From the NCBI GenBank assembly GCA_050699055.1, contig JBOHCT010000025.1, positions 1 through 29,865 of the forward strand: a DNA stretch of 29,865 nucleotides, read 5' to 3'. The notes below the pieces were generated by a model. It worked only from the letters and a program-made list of their open reading frames with translations, was not told the DNA's origin and did not search any database. The stretch comes from JBOHCT01 sp050699055 (GTDB lineage: Bacteria; Actinomycetota; Actinomycetes; Streptosporangiales; JBOHCT01). The first letter of the stretch is position 1; every line of letters begins with the position of its first letter. This document shows, one piece after another, positions 1-8,407 of this stretch. The position numbers were made by a program, and so were the translations under genes.

Positions 1-112
1 CGTCCAGTCTTACCTGTCTACCGCCGGCAAATGGGGCATCGACCAGCTCGACGCGCTCACCCAGCTATTCACCGACGGTCCGTGGCTACCCGCAGCCATC
101 AGACCCGGCTGA
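1..112 (+). CDS. C-terminal fragment of an unrecognised protein (cut by window edge)
   Basis: An open frame runs from base 2 to a TGA at 110-112 and encodes 36 residues ending in LFTDGPWLPAAIRPG. I do not recognise the family. The next gene, a BCCT transporter, has lost its 5' end immediately after this stop, so this fragment marks one side of a recombination or insertion junction. It could be the end of a transposase or recombinase, but nothing in these residues proves that. Its base composition is slightly less GC-rich than the genes to the right. Confidence 0.4.
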   Translation, partial: VQSYLSTAGKWGIDQLDALTQLFTDGPWLPAAIRPG

Positions 113-116
113 ATAG

Positions 117-1604
117 CTACGGATCCCGCTGTCCCGGCATGGCGAGGAGCCGGAGTTTTCCACCGTCTCGTGGTGCGCGATGATGTTCAGCGCCGGGATG
201 GGCATCGGCTTGATGTTCTACGGTGTGGCCGAGCCCGTCATGCAGTTGGGCGATCCCGCGCCGGGGCTCGACGTGCGGCCGGGAAGCCAGGACGCAGCCA
301 CCCTGGGAATGGCCTACTCGTTCTTTCACTGGTGCCTGCACCCGTGGGCGATCTATGCCGTCGTGGCTCTTGCGCTGGCCTATTCCACCTTCCGTAAAGG
401 CCGCGGTAACCTGATCAGCTCGCCGTTCCAGTCGCTGCTGGGCAAAAAGCGGATCGAGGAGGACGGCTGGGGCAAGCCGATCGACATCTGGGCGATCATC
501 ACCACCAAGTTCGGCGGGGCGGTCTCGCTCGGGCTGGGCTCGTTGCAGATCGCGGCCGGTATCTGGATCTTCACCGGCATCGGCGGCGGCTTCCGGAACC
601 GCAGCGACGCCACGTGGGTGGCGGTGATCGTGATCGCGGTGCTCATCGGCTTCGCGGTGTTGTCCGCCACCAGCGGTGTCACTCGGGGCATCAAGTGGCT
701 GTCCAACACCAACATGGTGCTCGCCGCCCTGCTCGTGATCTTCGTCTTCGCCGCCGGGCCCACGGTGTTCCTGCTCGACCTGATACCAAAGGCCGTAGGG
801 GCGTACCTGTTCAATCTGGTTCCGTTCAGCTTCAGCTCGCCGGTGTTCGGTGGTCTGGACTGGTTCTCCAACTGGACGATTTTCTACTGGGCCTGGTGGA
901 TCTCCTGGACCCCGTTCGTCAGCACTTTCATCGCGCGGGTCTCCCGGGGCCGCACCATCCGGGAGTTCGTCCTAGGCGTCCTGATCGTGCCGACGGTGAT
1001 ATCGATACTGTGGTTCACCATCCTCGGCGGCGCCGGCATCAACATGCAGCTCAATGGGATCGCCGACATCGGGCAGAAGGCCAGCGGTGCCGGCGGCGCG
1101 GCCTCCGCGTTCTTCCTGATGCTGCAGAACTACCCCGGCTTCACCGCCACCGGCATTCTCGTGATGATCCTCACCGCGATCTTCTTCGTCAGCGGTGCGG
1201 ACGCCAGCGCCCTGGTGCTGGCAACGCTGTCCTCCCGCGGCGCCAAGGAGCCCAAGACCTGGCTGGTAGCGCTGTGGGCGGTGATGACGGCGGCGGTGGC
1301 GGCCGTGCTGCTGCTCATGGGCGGCCTGACCGCGTTGAAGACGTTCACCATCCTCATCGCGACCCCGTTCGTACTGGTCATGATCGGCCTCTGCGTCGCG
1401 CTATACGCGGACCTGCGCCACGACCCGCTGCGCGAGCGCAGAAGCGGTCCCGTGCGCGGGCACGCACCTGACCCGACCATCGAATTCACCCGCCCAGTGG
1501 TCGACGAGGCTATCGGCGACGGCCAACCCCAACAGCGGTCGGCACCGGAGACGGCACAAGCCGGGTCGCATCAAGCAAGCCCAGAACCCCCGTCTCGGAG
1601 GTAG
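117..1604 (+). pseudogene. BCCT-family betaine/choline/carnitine transporter, 5' truncated
   Basis: The family imports quaternary ammonium compatible solutes by Na+ or H+ symport in the cytoplasmic membrane. The frame is open from 117, after an in-frame TAG at 114-116. The pre-ATG residues (GEEPEFSTVSWCA) are homologous to the conserved stretch before the glycine-rich motif FSAGMGIGLMFYGVAEP. The signature NWTIFYWAWWISWTPFVSTF and the loop ARVSRGRTIREF are intact, and about ten membrane segments remain. The usual N-terminal tail and first membrane helix are missing. Without them, the first ATGs (180, 183) would start inside a membrane-helix motif, so a functional carrier is unlikely. The charged C-terminal tail (from about residue 425 of the 180 start) looks complete. 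The loss coincides with the fragment ending at 112, suggesting a rearrangement joint. Confidence 0.8.
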
Positions 1605-1850
1605 CGCTCGGGGTGACCGCGGACGACGTCGGGGTCAACAGGCCTGACCCCCGGATGTTCCTGTGCCGGTCGGCAAAGTGTGCACGGCTACGATCGTGCG
1701 AGCTGGCAGCACGTCGCGCAGAGCGAGTACCACGACATCGGGACCGCGCAACGCCTCGGAATCGCCACCTGCTGGATCGAGCGTCGTAGCGGTCAGGACG
1801 GCTTCGGCGCAGCTCCAACGCCTACCGCTATAGCTCGCGGAAGCACCCGT
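1595..1850 (+). pseudogene. Remnant of a HAD-superfamily hydrolase (frameshifted)
   Basis: Two pieces of haloacid-dehalogenase-type sequence lie in different frames. In the frame of base 1613 the text reads VTADDVGVNRPDPRMF, matching the usual 'VTAxDVGxxKPxPxxF' segment. In the frame of base 1680 it reads QHVAQSEYHDIGTAQRLGIA followed by TCWIERR, matching the HVAQSxYHD-x-GLxTVWIxRR C-terminal motif with the metal-binding Asp. About 20-25 residues normally found between these blocks are lost, the frame shifts, and the whole N-terminal half is absent. It lies between the truncated transporter and the sugar operon promoter, so this is a decaying segment. No function is expected. Confidence 0.65.
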
Positions 1851-1879
1851 CGGGAGCGGCAGACGCCCGGATCGAGGTC

Positions 1880-1908
1880 TTGACAACGTATGCAGCCAAT
1901 CGATACAC
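1880..1908 (+). promoter_or_regulatory. Candidate promoter of the sugar-transport operon
   Basis: A perfect -35 box TTGACA lies at 1880-1885, with a weak -10-like GATACA at 1902-1907 (16-bp spacing). It is about 70 bp upstream of the binding-protein start. No clear LacI-type operator (TGnnANCGnTnnCA-like) was found beside it. Confidence 0.4.
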
Positions 1909-1975
1909 CATTCCTACGGCCGCTGTCCGGCGGCCAGCTAGGCATTCAAGAGCCCTGGGACGAGGTGAAGCGCCC

Positions 1976-3319
1976 ATGAGTGGGTCATCCTCCCGCGGTC
2001 TTACGCGCAGGGAAGCCCTGGTCAAGGGGGGCGCGTTGCTGACGGCAGCGGGCAGTGCGCCGCTGCTGGCGGCCTGCGGTGGCTTCGGCAGCGGCACGGG
2101 AAGGAGCGGTGGCGGGGGTGGAGGCGGTGGCCACCAGCTCACGATCTGGGATATCCAGACCGACAAGCAGCGCAAGCTCCTCGAGCAAAACGCCGAGAAG
2201 TTCAGGGCCGCCCATCCGAACATCAAGGCCACCTACAACTGGTTCCAAAACGACCCGTACAAGCAGAAGCTGCAGGTCTCGATGGGCGCCGGCAACCCGC
2301 CCGACATCTGGATGGGCTGGGGTGGCGGCACCCTCGAGTCGTATGTGGACGCGGGCGACGTCTACGACCTGAGCGGGACGATCAGCGACGACGTCAAGGG
2401 TCGCTTCTTCCCGCAGGTGCTGGAGGCCGCCACCATCGACGGCAAGCTCTACGGCGTCCCGTACACCGGTGTGCAGCCGGTCGTCTTCGAGTACAACAAG
2501 TCCCTCTTCGCGAAACACGGCCTCGAGGCCCCGAAGACATGGAAGGACCTGCTCGGGGTCGTGTCCACGCTCAAGGACGCCGGTCTCATTCCCATCGCGC
2601 TCGGCGGTCAGAGCACGTGGACGTACCTGATGTACGAGGAGTACCTCGTCGACCGCATCGGGGGCCCCGGCGCCTTCGACGCCGTCCTCGCCGGCAGGTC
2701 GAACGCCTGGTCCGACCCCGCCTTCATCGAGGCCAACACGAAGATCCAGCAGCTCGTGGACGCGGGAGCCTTCGGACACAATTTCAGCGGGGTGAGTTAC
2801 GACACCGGTCAGGCGACCGCGCTGATGACGACGGAGAAGGCCGCGATGCACCTGATGGGGGTCTGGGATTTCAACTCGATACTCAGCAGCAAGCCGGGCT
2901 TCATCTCCAAGGTGGGGCTGGCGCCGTTCCCTGGAGTCGAAGGCGGCAAGGGCGATCCGAAGAACGTCGCCGGCAACCTCGCGAACTTCTACTCGGTGTC
3001 GCAGCACTCCAAGGCGAAGAAGTCCGCGGTCACGTTCCTCGAGTCGACCTCACTGAACGACTTCATGATCGACGGCTACCTCAAGCTCGACGCCGTTCCC
3101 CCCGTACGCGGCATCGAATCCAAGCTGAGTACCGCCCCACACCCCGACTTCGTGAAATTCATCTACGACATGTCCAAGAACGCCCCGCACTACCAGCTCT
3201 CCTGGGACCAGGCACTGCCGCCGAAACCCGCGCAGAAGCTGCTCACCAACCTCGAACAGCTTTTCCTCGAGAAGATCACGCCCAAGCAGTTCTCCACCAA
3301 CATGGACAAGACCCTCTAG
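1976..3319 (+). CDS. ABC sugar transporter substrate-binding lipoprotein (CUT1 family)
   Basis: This 447-residue extracellular solute-binding protein captures a sugar and delivers it to the two permeases that follow. I chose ATG 1976 because GAGGTGA lies 8 nt upstream; the open frame extends further up but has no signal there. The N-terminus carries a twin-arginine-like patch (TRREALV, residues 10-16), a hydrophobic stretch and a lipobox LAAC with Cys34, so it is an exported lipoprotein. A poly-glycine linker (about residues 43-55) tethers the domain. The fold begins at LTIWDIQTDKQ, and NPPDIWMGWGGG is the conserved family-1 binding-protein segment. With LacI and xylA downstream, a xylose or xylo-oligosaccharide ligand is inferred. 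Sequence alone does not fix the sugar. Confidence 0.9.
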   Translation: MSGSSSRGLTRREALVKGGALLTAAGSAPLLAACGGFGSGTGRSGGGGGGGGHQLTIWDIQTDKQRKLLEQNAEKFRAAHPNIKATYNWFQNDPYKQKLQVSMGAGNPPDIWMGWGGGTLESYVDAGDVYDLSGTISDDVKGRFFPQVLEAATIDGKLYGVPYTGVQPVVFEYNKSLFAKHGLEAPKTWKDLLGVVSTLKDAGLIPIALGGQSTWTYLMYEEYLVDRIGGPGAFDAVLAGRSNAWSDPAFIEANTKIQQLVDAGAFGHNFSGVSYDTGQATALMTTEKAAMHLMGVWDFNSILSSKPGFISKVGLAPFPGVEGGKGDPKNVAGNLANFYSVSQHSKAKKSAVTFLESTSLNDFMIDGYLKLDAVPPVRGIESKLSTAPHPDFVKFIYDMSKNAPHYQLSWDQALPPKPAQKLLTNLEQLFLEKITPKQFSTNMDKTL

Positions 3320-3324
3320 ACGTC

Positions 3325-4221
3325 ATGAAAGGAATCAGACGCGACTCGACCACGGGGTTCGGGTTCAGCGTACCCGCCCTGATCGTCTATGTCGGGTTCG
3401 CCGTGATCCCCATGGGGGTCGCGGCGTACCTGAGCCTCGTCGCGTGGGACGGGCTCAGCGAACAGGTCTTCGTCGGCCTCGCCAACTGGCGGCGGCTGCT
3501 CGGCGACCCGGTGGCAGGCAGGGCGATCACGCTGTCCGTCGAGATGATGGTGCTGTCGTGGGTGGTGCAGACCCCCGTCAGCCTGCTGCTCGGCGTCTTC
3601 ATGGCCGGACGGCAGCGCTACCGCGAGGTCCTGGGTGCGATCTACTTCCTTCCGCTGCTGTTCTCCGCTGTCGCCATCGGCATCACCTGGCAGTACATCC
3701 TCGACCCGAACTTCGGCGTGGTCGACAACGGACTCGAGGCGCTCGGCCTCTCCGCCCTCGCGAAGAACTGGCTCGGCGACCCCGGGCTCGCCTTCTACAC
3801 TCTCGTGCTGCTCATCGCCTGGCAGTTCATCCCGTTCCACTCGCTGCTGTACCAGGCGGGGGTGCGCCAGATCCCGCGGGAGCTGTACGAGGCCGCGGAG
3901 ATCGACGGCGCAGGCGCGTTCGCCCGCTTCTTCCGCATCACGCTCCCCCAGCTCAAGTACACCGTCGTCACCTCGACGACACTGATCCTGACCGGGTCGC
4001 TCACCTACTTCGACCTGATCTTCGTGACCACCGGCGGCGGGCCCGGCTACGCCACCCGGGTACTCCCGCTGGACATGTACATCCGCGCCTTCGGCCAGCA
4101 CGAGATGGGGTACGGGTCGGTGCTGGCCGTGTTGATCGCCGGCGGCGGGGTCGTCCTTTCGCTTCTCCTGCTGAAGCTGACCGGCTTCACCCGAATGACC
4201 AGCAGACTCGAGGGGCTGTGA
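3325..4221 (+). CDS. ABC sugar transporter permease, MalF-type
   Basis: This 298-residue inner-membrane permease belongs to a CUT1 importer. It starts 5 nt after the binding-protein stop. It has about six hydrophobic segments and the cytoplasmic EAA loop (EAAEIDGAGAFARFFRITLP, about residues 190-210) that docks the ATPase. 'GGGPGYATRVLPLDMYI' near the C-terminus is typical of the MalF/UgpA group. It pairs with the MalG-type protein 4 nt downstream. No ATPase gene is present in the window, so a shared MsiK-like ATPase elsewhere is presumed, as is usual for actinomycete CUT1 systems. Confidence 0.92.
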   Translation: MKGIRRDSTTGFGFSVPALIVYVGFAVIPMGVAAYLSLVAWDGLSEQVFVGLANWRRLLGDPVAGRAITLSVEMMVLSWVVQTPVSLLLGVFMAGRQRYREVLGAIYFLPLLFSAVAIGITWQYILDPNFGVVDNGLEALGLSALAKNWLGDPGLAFYTLVLLIAWQFIPFHSLLYQAGVRQIPRELYEAAEIDGAGAFARFFRITLPQLKYTVVTSTTLILTGSLTYFDLIFVTTGGGPGYATRVLPLDMYIRAFGQHEMGYGSVLAVLIAGGGVVLSLLLLKLTGFTRMTSRLEGL

Positions 4222-4225
4222 GCAG

Positions 4226-5104
4226 ATGGTCAAGGTCGAGGAGGTCGCGAGGCCGGTGAGCCGTACGCCCCAGCGCGCCCGGCCTCGCCGCCGCGTCCGC
4301 AACCCGCTACCCGGGCTGCTGGGGCTGGTCTGGCTCGTGGTCGTCGTGTACCCGATCTTCTACATGCTCGTCACGAGCCTGCGTACCCAGCGAGGGTTCC
4401 TCGGCGGCGCGCCATGGACGCTGCCGAACCACCCGACGCTCGGCAACTACGCGAGCGTCCTGCGCAACGGCTTCGGCCTCTACCTCATCAACAGCGCGGT
4501 GGTGACCGTGCTCAGCGTGACGCTGATGGCGGGCACGGCGATCCTCGCGGCGTACGCGATCGTGCGCCTGACCGGCCGAACCACTCGACTGGTCTTCAGC
4601 CTCTTCATCTTCGGCCTGGCCATCCCGGTACAGGCCGCCATCATCCCGATCTATCTGATCATCACAAGTCTCGGTCTCTACGACACGCTCTGGGCGATGA
4701 TCCTGCCGTACGCGGCCTTCGGGATCCCGTTGACGGTCCTCATCCTCGTCAACTTCATCAGGGACATCCCGCGCACGCTGTACGAGGCCATGGTGATCGA
4801 CGGTGCGGGCCACCTCACGATCCTGCGCCGCCTCATCGTCCCGCTCAGCCGGCCGGCGCTGATCACGGTCTCCATCTACCAGGTCATCCAGGTCTGGAAT
4901 GGCTTCATCTTCCCGCTGATCCTCACCCAGTCCCCCAACGTGCGGGTGCTGCCGCTGGCGCTATGGAACTTCCGCGGCCAGTACACCATCAACGTGCCCG
5001 CCATCCTGGCCGCGGTTTTCCTTTCCTCCCTGCCGATCCTCATCCTGTACGTGATAGGCCGCCGACAACTCGTCTCCGGGCTCATCGCCGGCTTCAGCCG
5101 CTGA
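4226..5104 (+). CDS. ABC sugar transporter permease, MalG-type
   Basis: This 292-residue second permease of the importer starts at ATG 4226, 4 nt after the previous stop. An arginine-rich cytoplasmic tail (about residues 1-30) precedes six membrane segments. The EAA loop reads EAMVIDGAGHLTILRRLIVP, as in MalG. The C-terminus LVSGLIAGFSR resembles the conserved MalG end (GLTAGAVKG-like). It forms the heterodimeric channel with the MalF-type protein. The operon continues with a LacI regulator after a 280-bp spacer of uncertain content. Confidence 0.92.
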   Translation: MVKVEEVARPVSRTPQRARPRRRVRNPLPGLLGLVWLVVVVYPIFYMLVTSLRTQRGFLGGAPWTLPNHPTLGNYASVLRNGFGLYLINSAVVTVLSVTLMAGTAILAAYAIVRLTGRTTRLVFSLFIFGLAIPVQAAIIPIYLIITSLGLYDTLWAMILPYAAFGIPLTVLILVNFIRDIPRTLYEAMVIDGAGHLTILRRLIVPLSRPALITVSIYQVIQVWNGFIFPLILTQSPNVRVLPLALWNFRGQYTINVPAILAAVFLSSLPILILYVIGRRQLVSGLIAGFSR

Positions 5105-5133
5105 CGTCCCCGTCGTTCGTGGAGGTGCACCGC

Positions 5134-5388
5134 ATGGCCCAGAGTTTGTTTGTGAACCTCGCGGGCGTCGGCCCCTCGGGCCTCCTGGCTTCGGTTCACG
5201 TGCTCCCGAGACTCCGCTGCGACCCTGCGGGCCATCGACCGCCTTCGGCGGGTCGTGCTCAGTCTTTCGCCCCCACGGCTGCGCCCCGCCACCCCCGGTG
5301 GCCCGCGGACGCTCCACTCGGGAGCCTGCCCACTAACCACCGCGGCTCGCAGACACGTTCCCAGGTCTCCGGTCCGAGGCCGGCGTGA
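5134..5388 (+). CDS. Doubtful 84-residue ORF between permease and LacI gene
   Basis: ATG 5134 has a good ribosome site (GGAGGTG, about 7 nt upstream). The frame ends in a TGA that overlaps the GTG of the LacI gene by 4 nt, an arrangement typical of coupled genes. The product is rich in Pro, Ser, Arg and Ala, has no domain I recognise, and its third-position GC (about three quarters) is lower than in neighbouring genes. It could be the scrambled start of a lost gene whose translation still couples to the regulator, or chance. If not coding, the 280-bp spacer contains only a short GC-rich hairpin near 5239-5257. Confidence 0.25.
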   Translation: MAQSLFVNLAGVGPSGLLASVHVLPRLRCDPAGHRPPSAGRAQSFAPTAAPRHPRWPADAPLGSLPTNHRGSQTRSQVSGPRPA

Positions 5389-6443
5389 GCGCAGCGCGCA
5401 ACCGTTCCCCGAGCGGCCCGACCAACTCCCAAGCGACCATGAAGGATGTCGCGAGGCACGCAGGGGTGTCACAGAGCACGGTCTCCCGGGTGCTGAACGA
5501 CGTCGAAGGGCCGGTCAGGATCGCCCCGGAGACCCGCGACCGGGTCCACGAGGTCGTCCGCGAGCTCGGTTACCGCCCGAACCCGCTCGCCCGAGGCCTG
5601 CGCGGCGCCCGGATGTCGATGATCGGCCTGCTCGTCCGCGAGGTCGCCGACCCGTTCTTCGCCGCCATGATCGAGGCGCTCAGCGCGGAGCTACGCGCTC
5701 GCCGTTACAGCGTCCTCCTGGGCCACGCGCGCAGCCAAGCGGAAGACGCCATGGAGCTGACGGGTGTGCTGGAGACCCGGCACTGTGACGGCATTCTTCT
5801 CCTCGGAGACCTTCATGACCAGCAGCTCCTCACCCGAGAACTGGTGCCTCGCCAGCTTCCCGTGCTCGCTCTCTGCGTCGGCCGACGGGCGGTGGACATC
5901 CCCGCCGTCAACAGCGACAACGCGCTCGGCACCCAGCTCGCCCTCCGGCACCTCGCCGAGCTAGGTCATCGCCGGATCGCGTGCATCGACGCGGGCTGGC
6001 TGGGGGACGTCGCCGAACGCCGCGAACGCTACGCCTCCTTTCTCCGCGAGCGATCGCTCGCCGCGCCGCCCGGGTATGTCCAGCCCGCCGAGAACAGCAC
6101 ACGGGGCGGGTACGCCGCGCTCTCGAGGTTGTTCGAGCTCGCCGAACCCCCGACCGCCGTGTTCGCCTCCACGGACGTCCTCGCGTTGGGGGCGTTGAAG
6201 GCCGCCGCTGACGCGAGCCTACGGATCCCCGCGGACGTGTCGGTCGTCGGCTTCGACGACATCTCGTTCGCCGAGGCCGCCTCCCCCGCGCTCACCACCG
6301 TGCGCCAACCCGTACGCGAGATGGCGCGCGTCGCTGTGGACAGCCTCCTGGCGGTGGTCGATGACCCCGCCGCGGAGCTGCCGAACCTGCGTCGCCTCCA
6401 CCCCAGGCTGGTCGTCCGCGGCTCCACCGGGCCGCCTGGGTGA
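5385..6443 (+). CDS. LacI-family transcriptional regulator
   Basis: This 352-residue cytoplasmic DNA-binding repressor is probably the sugar-responsive regulator of the adjacent transporter and xylA. From GTG 5385, an 18-residue lead precedes the LacI headpiece MKDVARHAGVSQSTVSRVLN (from residue 19) and the hinge GYRPNPLARGLR. The periplasmic-binding-protein-like effector domain follows (MIGLLVREVADPFFAAMIE; VVGFDDISFAEAASPALTTV near the C-terminus). ATG 5439 is an alternative start that still keeps the helix-turn-helix. The length is normal. GTG 5385 overlaps the stop of the small upstream ORF. Confidence 0.93.
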   Translation: MSAARNRSPSGPTNSQATMKDVARHAGVSQSTVSRVLNDVEGPVRIAPETRDRVHEVVRELGYRPNPLARGLRGARMSMIGLLVREVADPFFAAMIEALSAELRARRYSVLLGHARSQAEDAMELTGVLETRHCDGILLLGDLHDQQLLTRELVPRQLPVLALCVGRRAVDIPAVNSDNALGTQLALRHLAELGHRRIACIDAGWLGDVAERRERYASFLRERSLAAPPGYVQPAENSTRGGYAALSRLFELAEPPTAVFASTDVLALGALKAAADASLRIPADVSVVGFDDISFAEAASPALTTVRQPVREMARVAVDSLLAVVDDPAAELPNLRRLHPRLVVRGSTGPPG

Positions 6444-6470
6444 ACGACACGTGAGGCCAGGGGCGGATAC

Positions 6471-6500
6471 CTGCCAACTTCTGTCAACTCCTGCCAGCTT
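6471..6500 (+). repeat. Three contiguous 10-bp direct repeats upstream of xylA
   Basis: CTGCCAACTT, CTGTCAACTC and CTGCCAGCTT follow each other without gaps (consensus CTGYCARCTY). They lie between the LacI gene stop and xylA, about 22 bp before the xylA start. A 10-bp period is close to one helical turn, so a stacked protein-binding site is possible. Chance duplication is the alternative. Confidence 0.6.
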
Positions 6501-6522
6501 CGACGGATAGGTGGATGACCCG

Positions 6523-7695
6523 ATGACGATCAGCACCGACGACTACCGACCCCGCGCCGAGGATCGGTTCTCCTTCGGCATCTGGACGGTGGGCTGGCGC
6601 GGCGTCGACGTGTTCGGTGACGCGACACGGCCACCGATGCCCGCCGACCGAGCGGTACGTAAGCTCGCCGAGATCGGCGCTTACGGCGTCAACTTCCACG
6701 ACAACGACGTGTTCCCCTTCGACGCGCCGTCGGCCGAACGCAAGCAGCTGATCAGCGACTTCCGCACGGCGCTGGCCGAGACGGGGATGGTGGTGACCAC
6801 AGCGACCACCAACCTTTTCGGCCATCCGGTGTTCAAGGACGGCGCCTTCACCGCCAACGATCGAGAGGTACGGCGGCTCGCGCTCGCCAAGGTGATGGCC
6901 AACCTCGACCTCGCCGCGGAGCTCGGCGCCCGGACCTACGTGTTCTGGGGCGGACGCGAGGGGGCCGAGTCCGGGGGCGCGAAGGACATCAGGGCCGCCC
7001 TCGACCGCTACGCGGAGGCTCTGGACACCCTCGCGGCCTACTGTCGCGACCGGGGGTACGGGTTGCGGTTCGCGATCGAGCCGAAACCCAACGAGCCGCG
7101 CGGCGACATCCTGCTGCCCACGGTCGGGCACGCTCTCGCCTTCATAGGCCGCCTCGACCACGCCGACATGGTCGGCGTGAACCCCGAGGTCGGTCACGAG
7201 GAGATGGCGGGACTCAACTACACGCACGGGATCGCTCAGGCGCTGTGGCACGACAAGCTGTTTCACATCGACCTTAACGGCCAGCACGGGGCCCGCTACG
7301 ACCAGGACCTGCGGTTCGGTGCGGGGAACGTGGGCGGAGCGTTCTGGGTGGTGGACACCCTGGAGGCCGGCGGCTACGGCGGGCCGATCCACTTCGACTT
7401 CAAGCCGCCGCGTACGGAGGACGACGAGGGCGTGTGGCAGTCGGCTCGCGGGTGCATGCGCAACTATCTGATACTGCGTGAGAAGGTCCGTGCGTTCCGC
7501 GCCGACGCGGAGGTCGCCGAGGCCCTGCGCGAGGCCCGGGTCGGGGAGCTCTCCCGGCCCACCCTCGACCCAGGCGAGGATCCGGGCCACCTCCGCGACG
7601 CACAGATCGACGTCGATGGGCTCGCCCGCCGCGGCATGGCCTTTGAGCGTCTCGACCAGCTCGCGCTCGAGCACCTCTACGGCGTCCGAGGCTAG
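6523..7695 (+). CDS. xylA: Xylose isomerase
   Basis: This 390-residue cytoplasmic enzyme interconverts D-xylose and D-xylulose (and glucose/fructose). It is the short Streptomyces-type form. ATG 6523 is preferred over GTG 6511 because AGGTGG sits 8 nt before it. All catalytic and metal residues are present with a constant +5 offset from the Streptomyces numbering: His59, Asp62, Glu186, Lys188, Glu222, His225, Asp250, Asp260, Asp262 and Asp292. Blocks TTNLFGHPVFKDG, WGGREGAESGGAKD and EPKPNEPRGDILLPTVGHA are typical. It follows the sugar ABC and LacI genes, so imported pentose is its likely substrate. No xylulokinase gene is in the window. Confidence 0.97.
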   Translation: MTISTDDYRPRAEDRFSFGIWTVGWRGVDVFGDATRPPMPADRAVRKLAEIGAYGVNFHDNDVFPFDAPSAERKQLISDFRTALAETGMVVTTATTNLFGHPVFKDGAFTANDREVRRLALAKVMANLDLAAELGARTYVFWGGREGAESGGAKDIRAALDRYAEALDTLAAYCRDRGYGLRFAIEPKPNEPRGDILLPTVGHALAFIGRLDHADMVGVNPEVGHEEMAGLNYTHGIAQALWHDKLFHIDLNGQHGARYDQDLRFGAGNVGGAFWVVDTLEAGGYGGPIHFDFKPPRTEDDEGVWQSARGCMRNYLILREKVRAFRADAEVAEALREARVGELSRPTLDPGEDPGHLRDAQIDVDGLARRGMAFERLDQLALEHLYGVRG

Positions 7696-7752
7696 CCAGG
7701 CTAGTGCTCGACCGCCGGGGCAGTCATTGCTTTTCGGGGGCGGGGCGAGCGG

Positions 7753-8372
7753 TCACGCCGGGGTCCTGATGCCGGCGGCTCCCAGGGCTCGGGTGAGCAG
7801 CGCGTCGCGTAGCCCAGCGGGCAGGTGCGACAGCAGCCCGAACATGCGGGCGTCGGTGCCGGCTGCGTACCGCCGCCTCGGCCGCCTCGCCTCGATCGCG
7901 CGGACGATCACCGAGGCGACGTTCTCCGGCGGACTCGACCGCTGGTTCGCTGTGGCCTTCGCGACGGCGGCGAGGTGGCGGGCGTAGAGCTGTGCGCGGT
8001 CTGGCGCCGCGTCGCGCAGAGCGGCGCGGGTGGCGGTCTCGGCCTTGGCGAAGATCTCGGTGGAGGTCATTCCCGGCTCGATCGCGCTGACCGGGATGCC
8101 CCACGCCGCGAGTTCCATTTGTTGACGACGGCGCGCAGGCCACCGCCGCTGGTGTCGTGCTCGACCTGCTTGGCGGCGGCCTCGACCGCGTGGGGGTCGG
8201 TGACGTCCATCGGCACGACACGGACCCCGTCGAGCCCGGCCAGCTCTCCGGCGTCACCCCGTGCCGTCGCGTAGACGGTGTGGCCGCGTTCGGCCAGGGC
8301 CCGGACCGTCGCTGCCCCGATGCCGCACGTGGCGCCGGTGACCAGGACGGCGCGGCGGGACTGGTCGCTCAT
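7753..8372 (-). pseudogene. Short-chain dehydrogenase/reductase with internal deletion
   Basis: The N-terminal part (ATG at 8372, GGAGG just upstream) has the SDR cofactor motif TGATCGIG (Thr12-Gly19) and a Rossmann half to RAVVN. The rest of the NNAG motif is missing. The sequence jumps at about 8115-8125 and in another frame to MELAAWGIPVSAIEPGMTST, the segment normally following the catalytic Ser-Tyr-Lys region. The C-terminal half to GIRTPA is intact. About 70 residues including the active site are gone and the frame is broken, so the reading N-terminal frame runs on with unrelated residues to 8067. The gene is divergent from an intact PadR regulator. Confidence 0.8.
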
Positions 8373-8407
8373 GATGCCTCCACATGTTCTTACGGACAAG
8401 TTCCCCA

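Noticed and set aside
117..341. tRNA or other structured RNA genes across the window
   Set aside because: No cloverleaf with a GGTTCGAATCC-like T-arm or rRNA-like conserved stretch was found by reading either strand; this is not a substitute for a covariance search.
1985..3007. Long minus-strand open frame opposite the binding-protein gene
   Set aside because: It is a high-GC shadow: its His/Arg/Val/Glu-rich product has no domain, while the plus strand encodes a complete lipoprotein family member.
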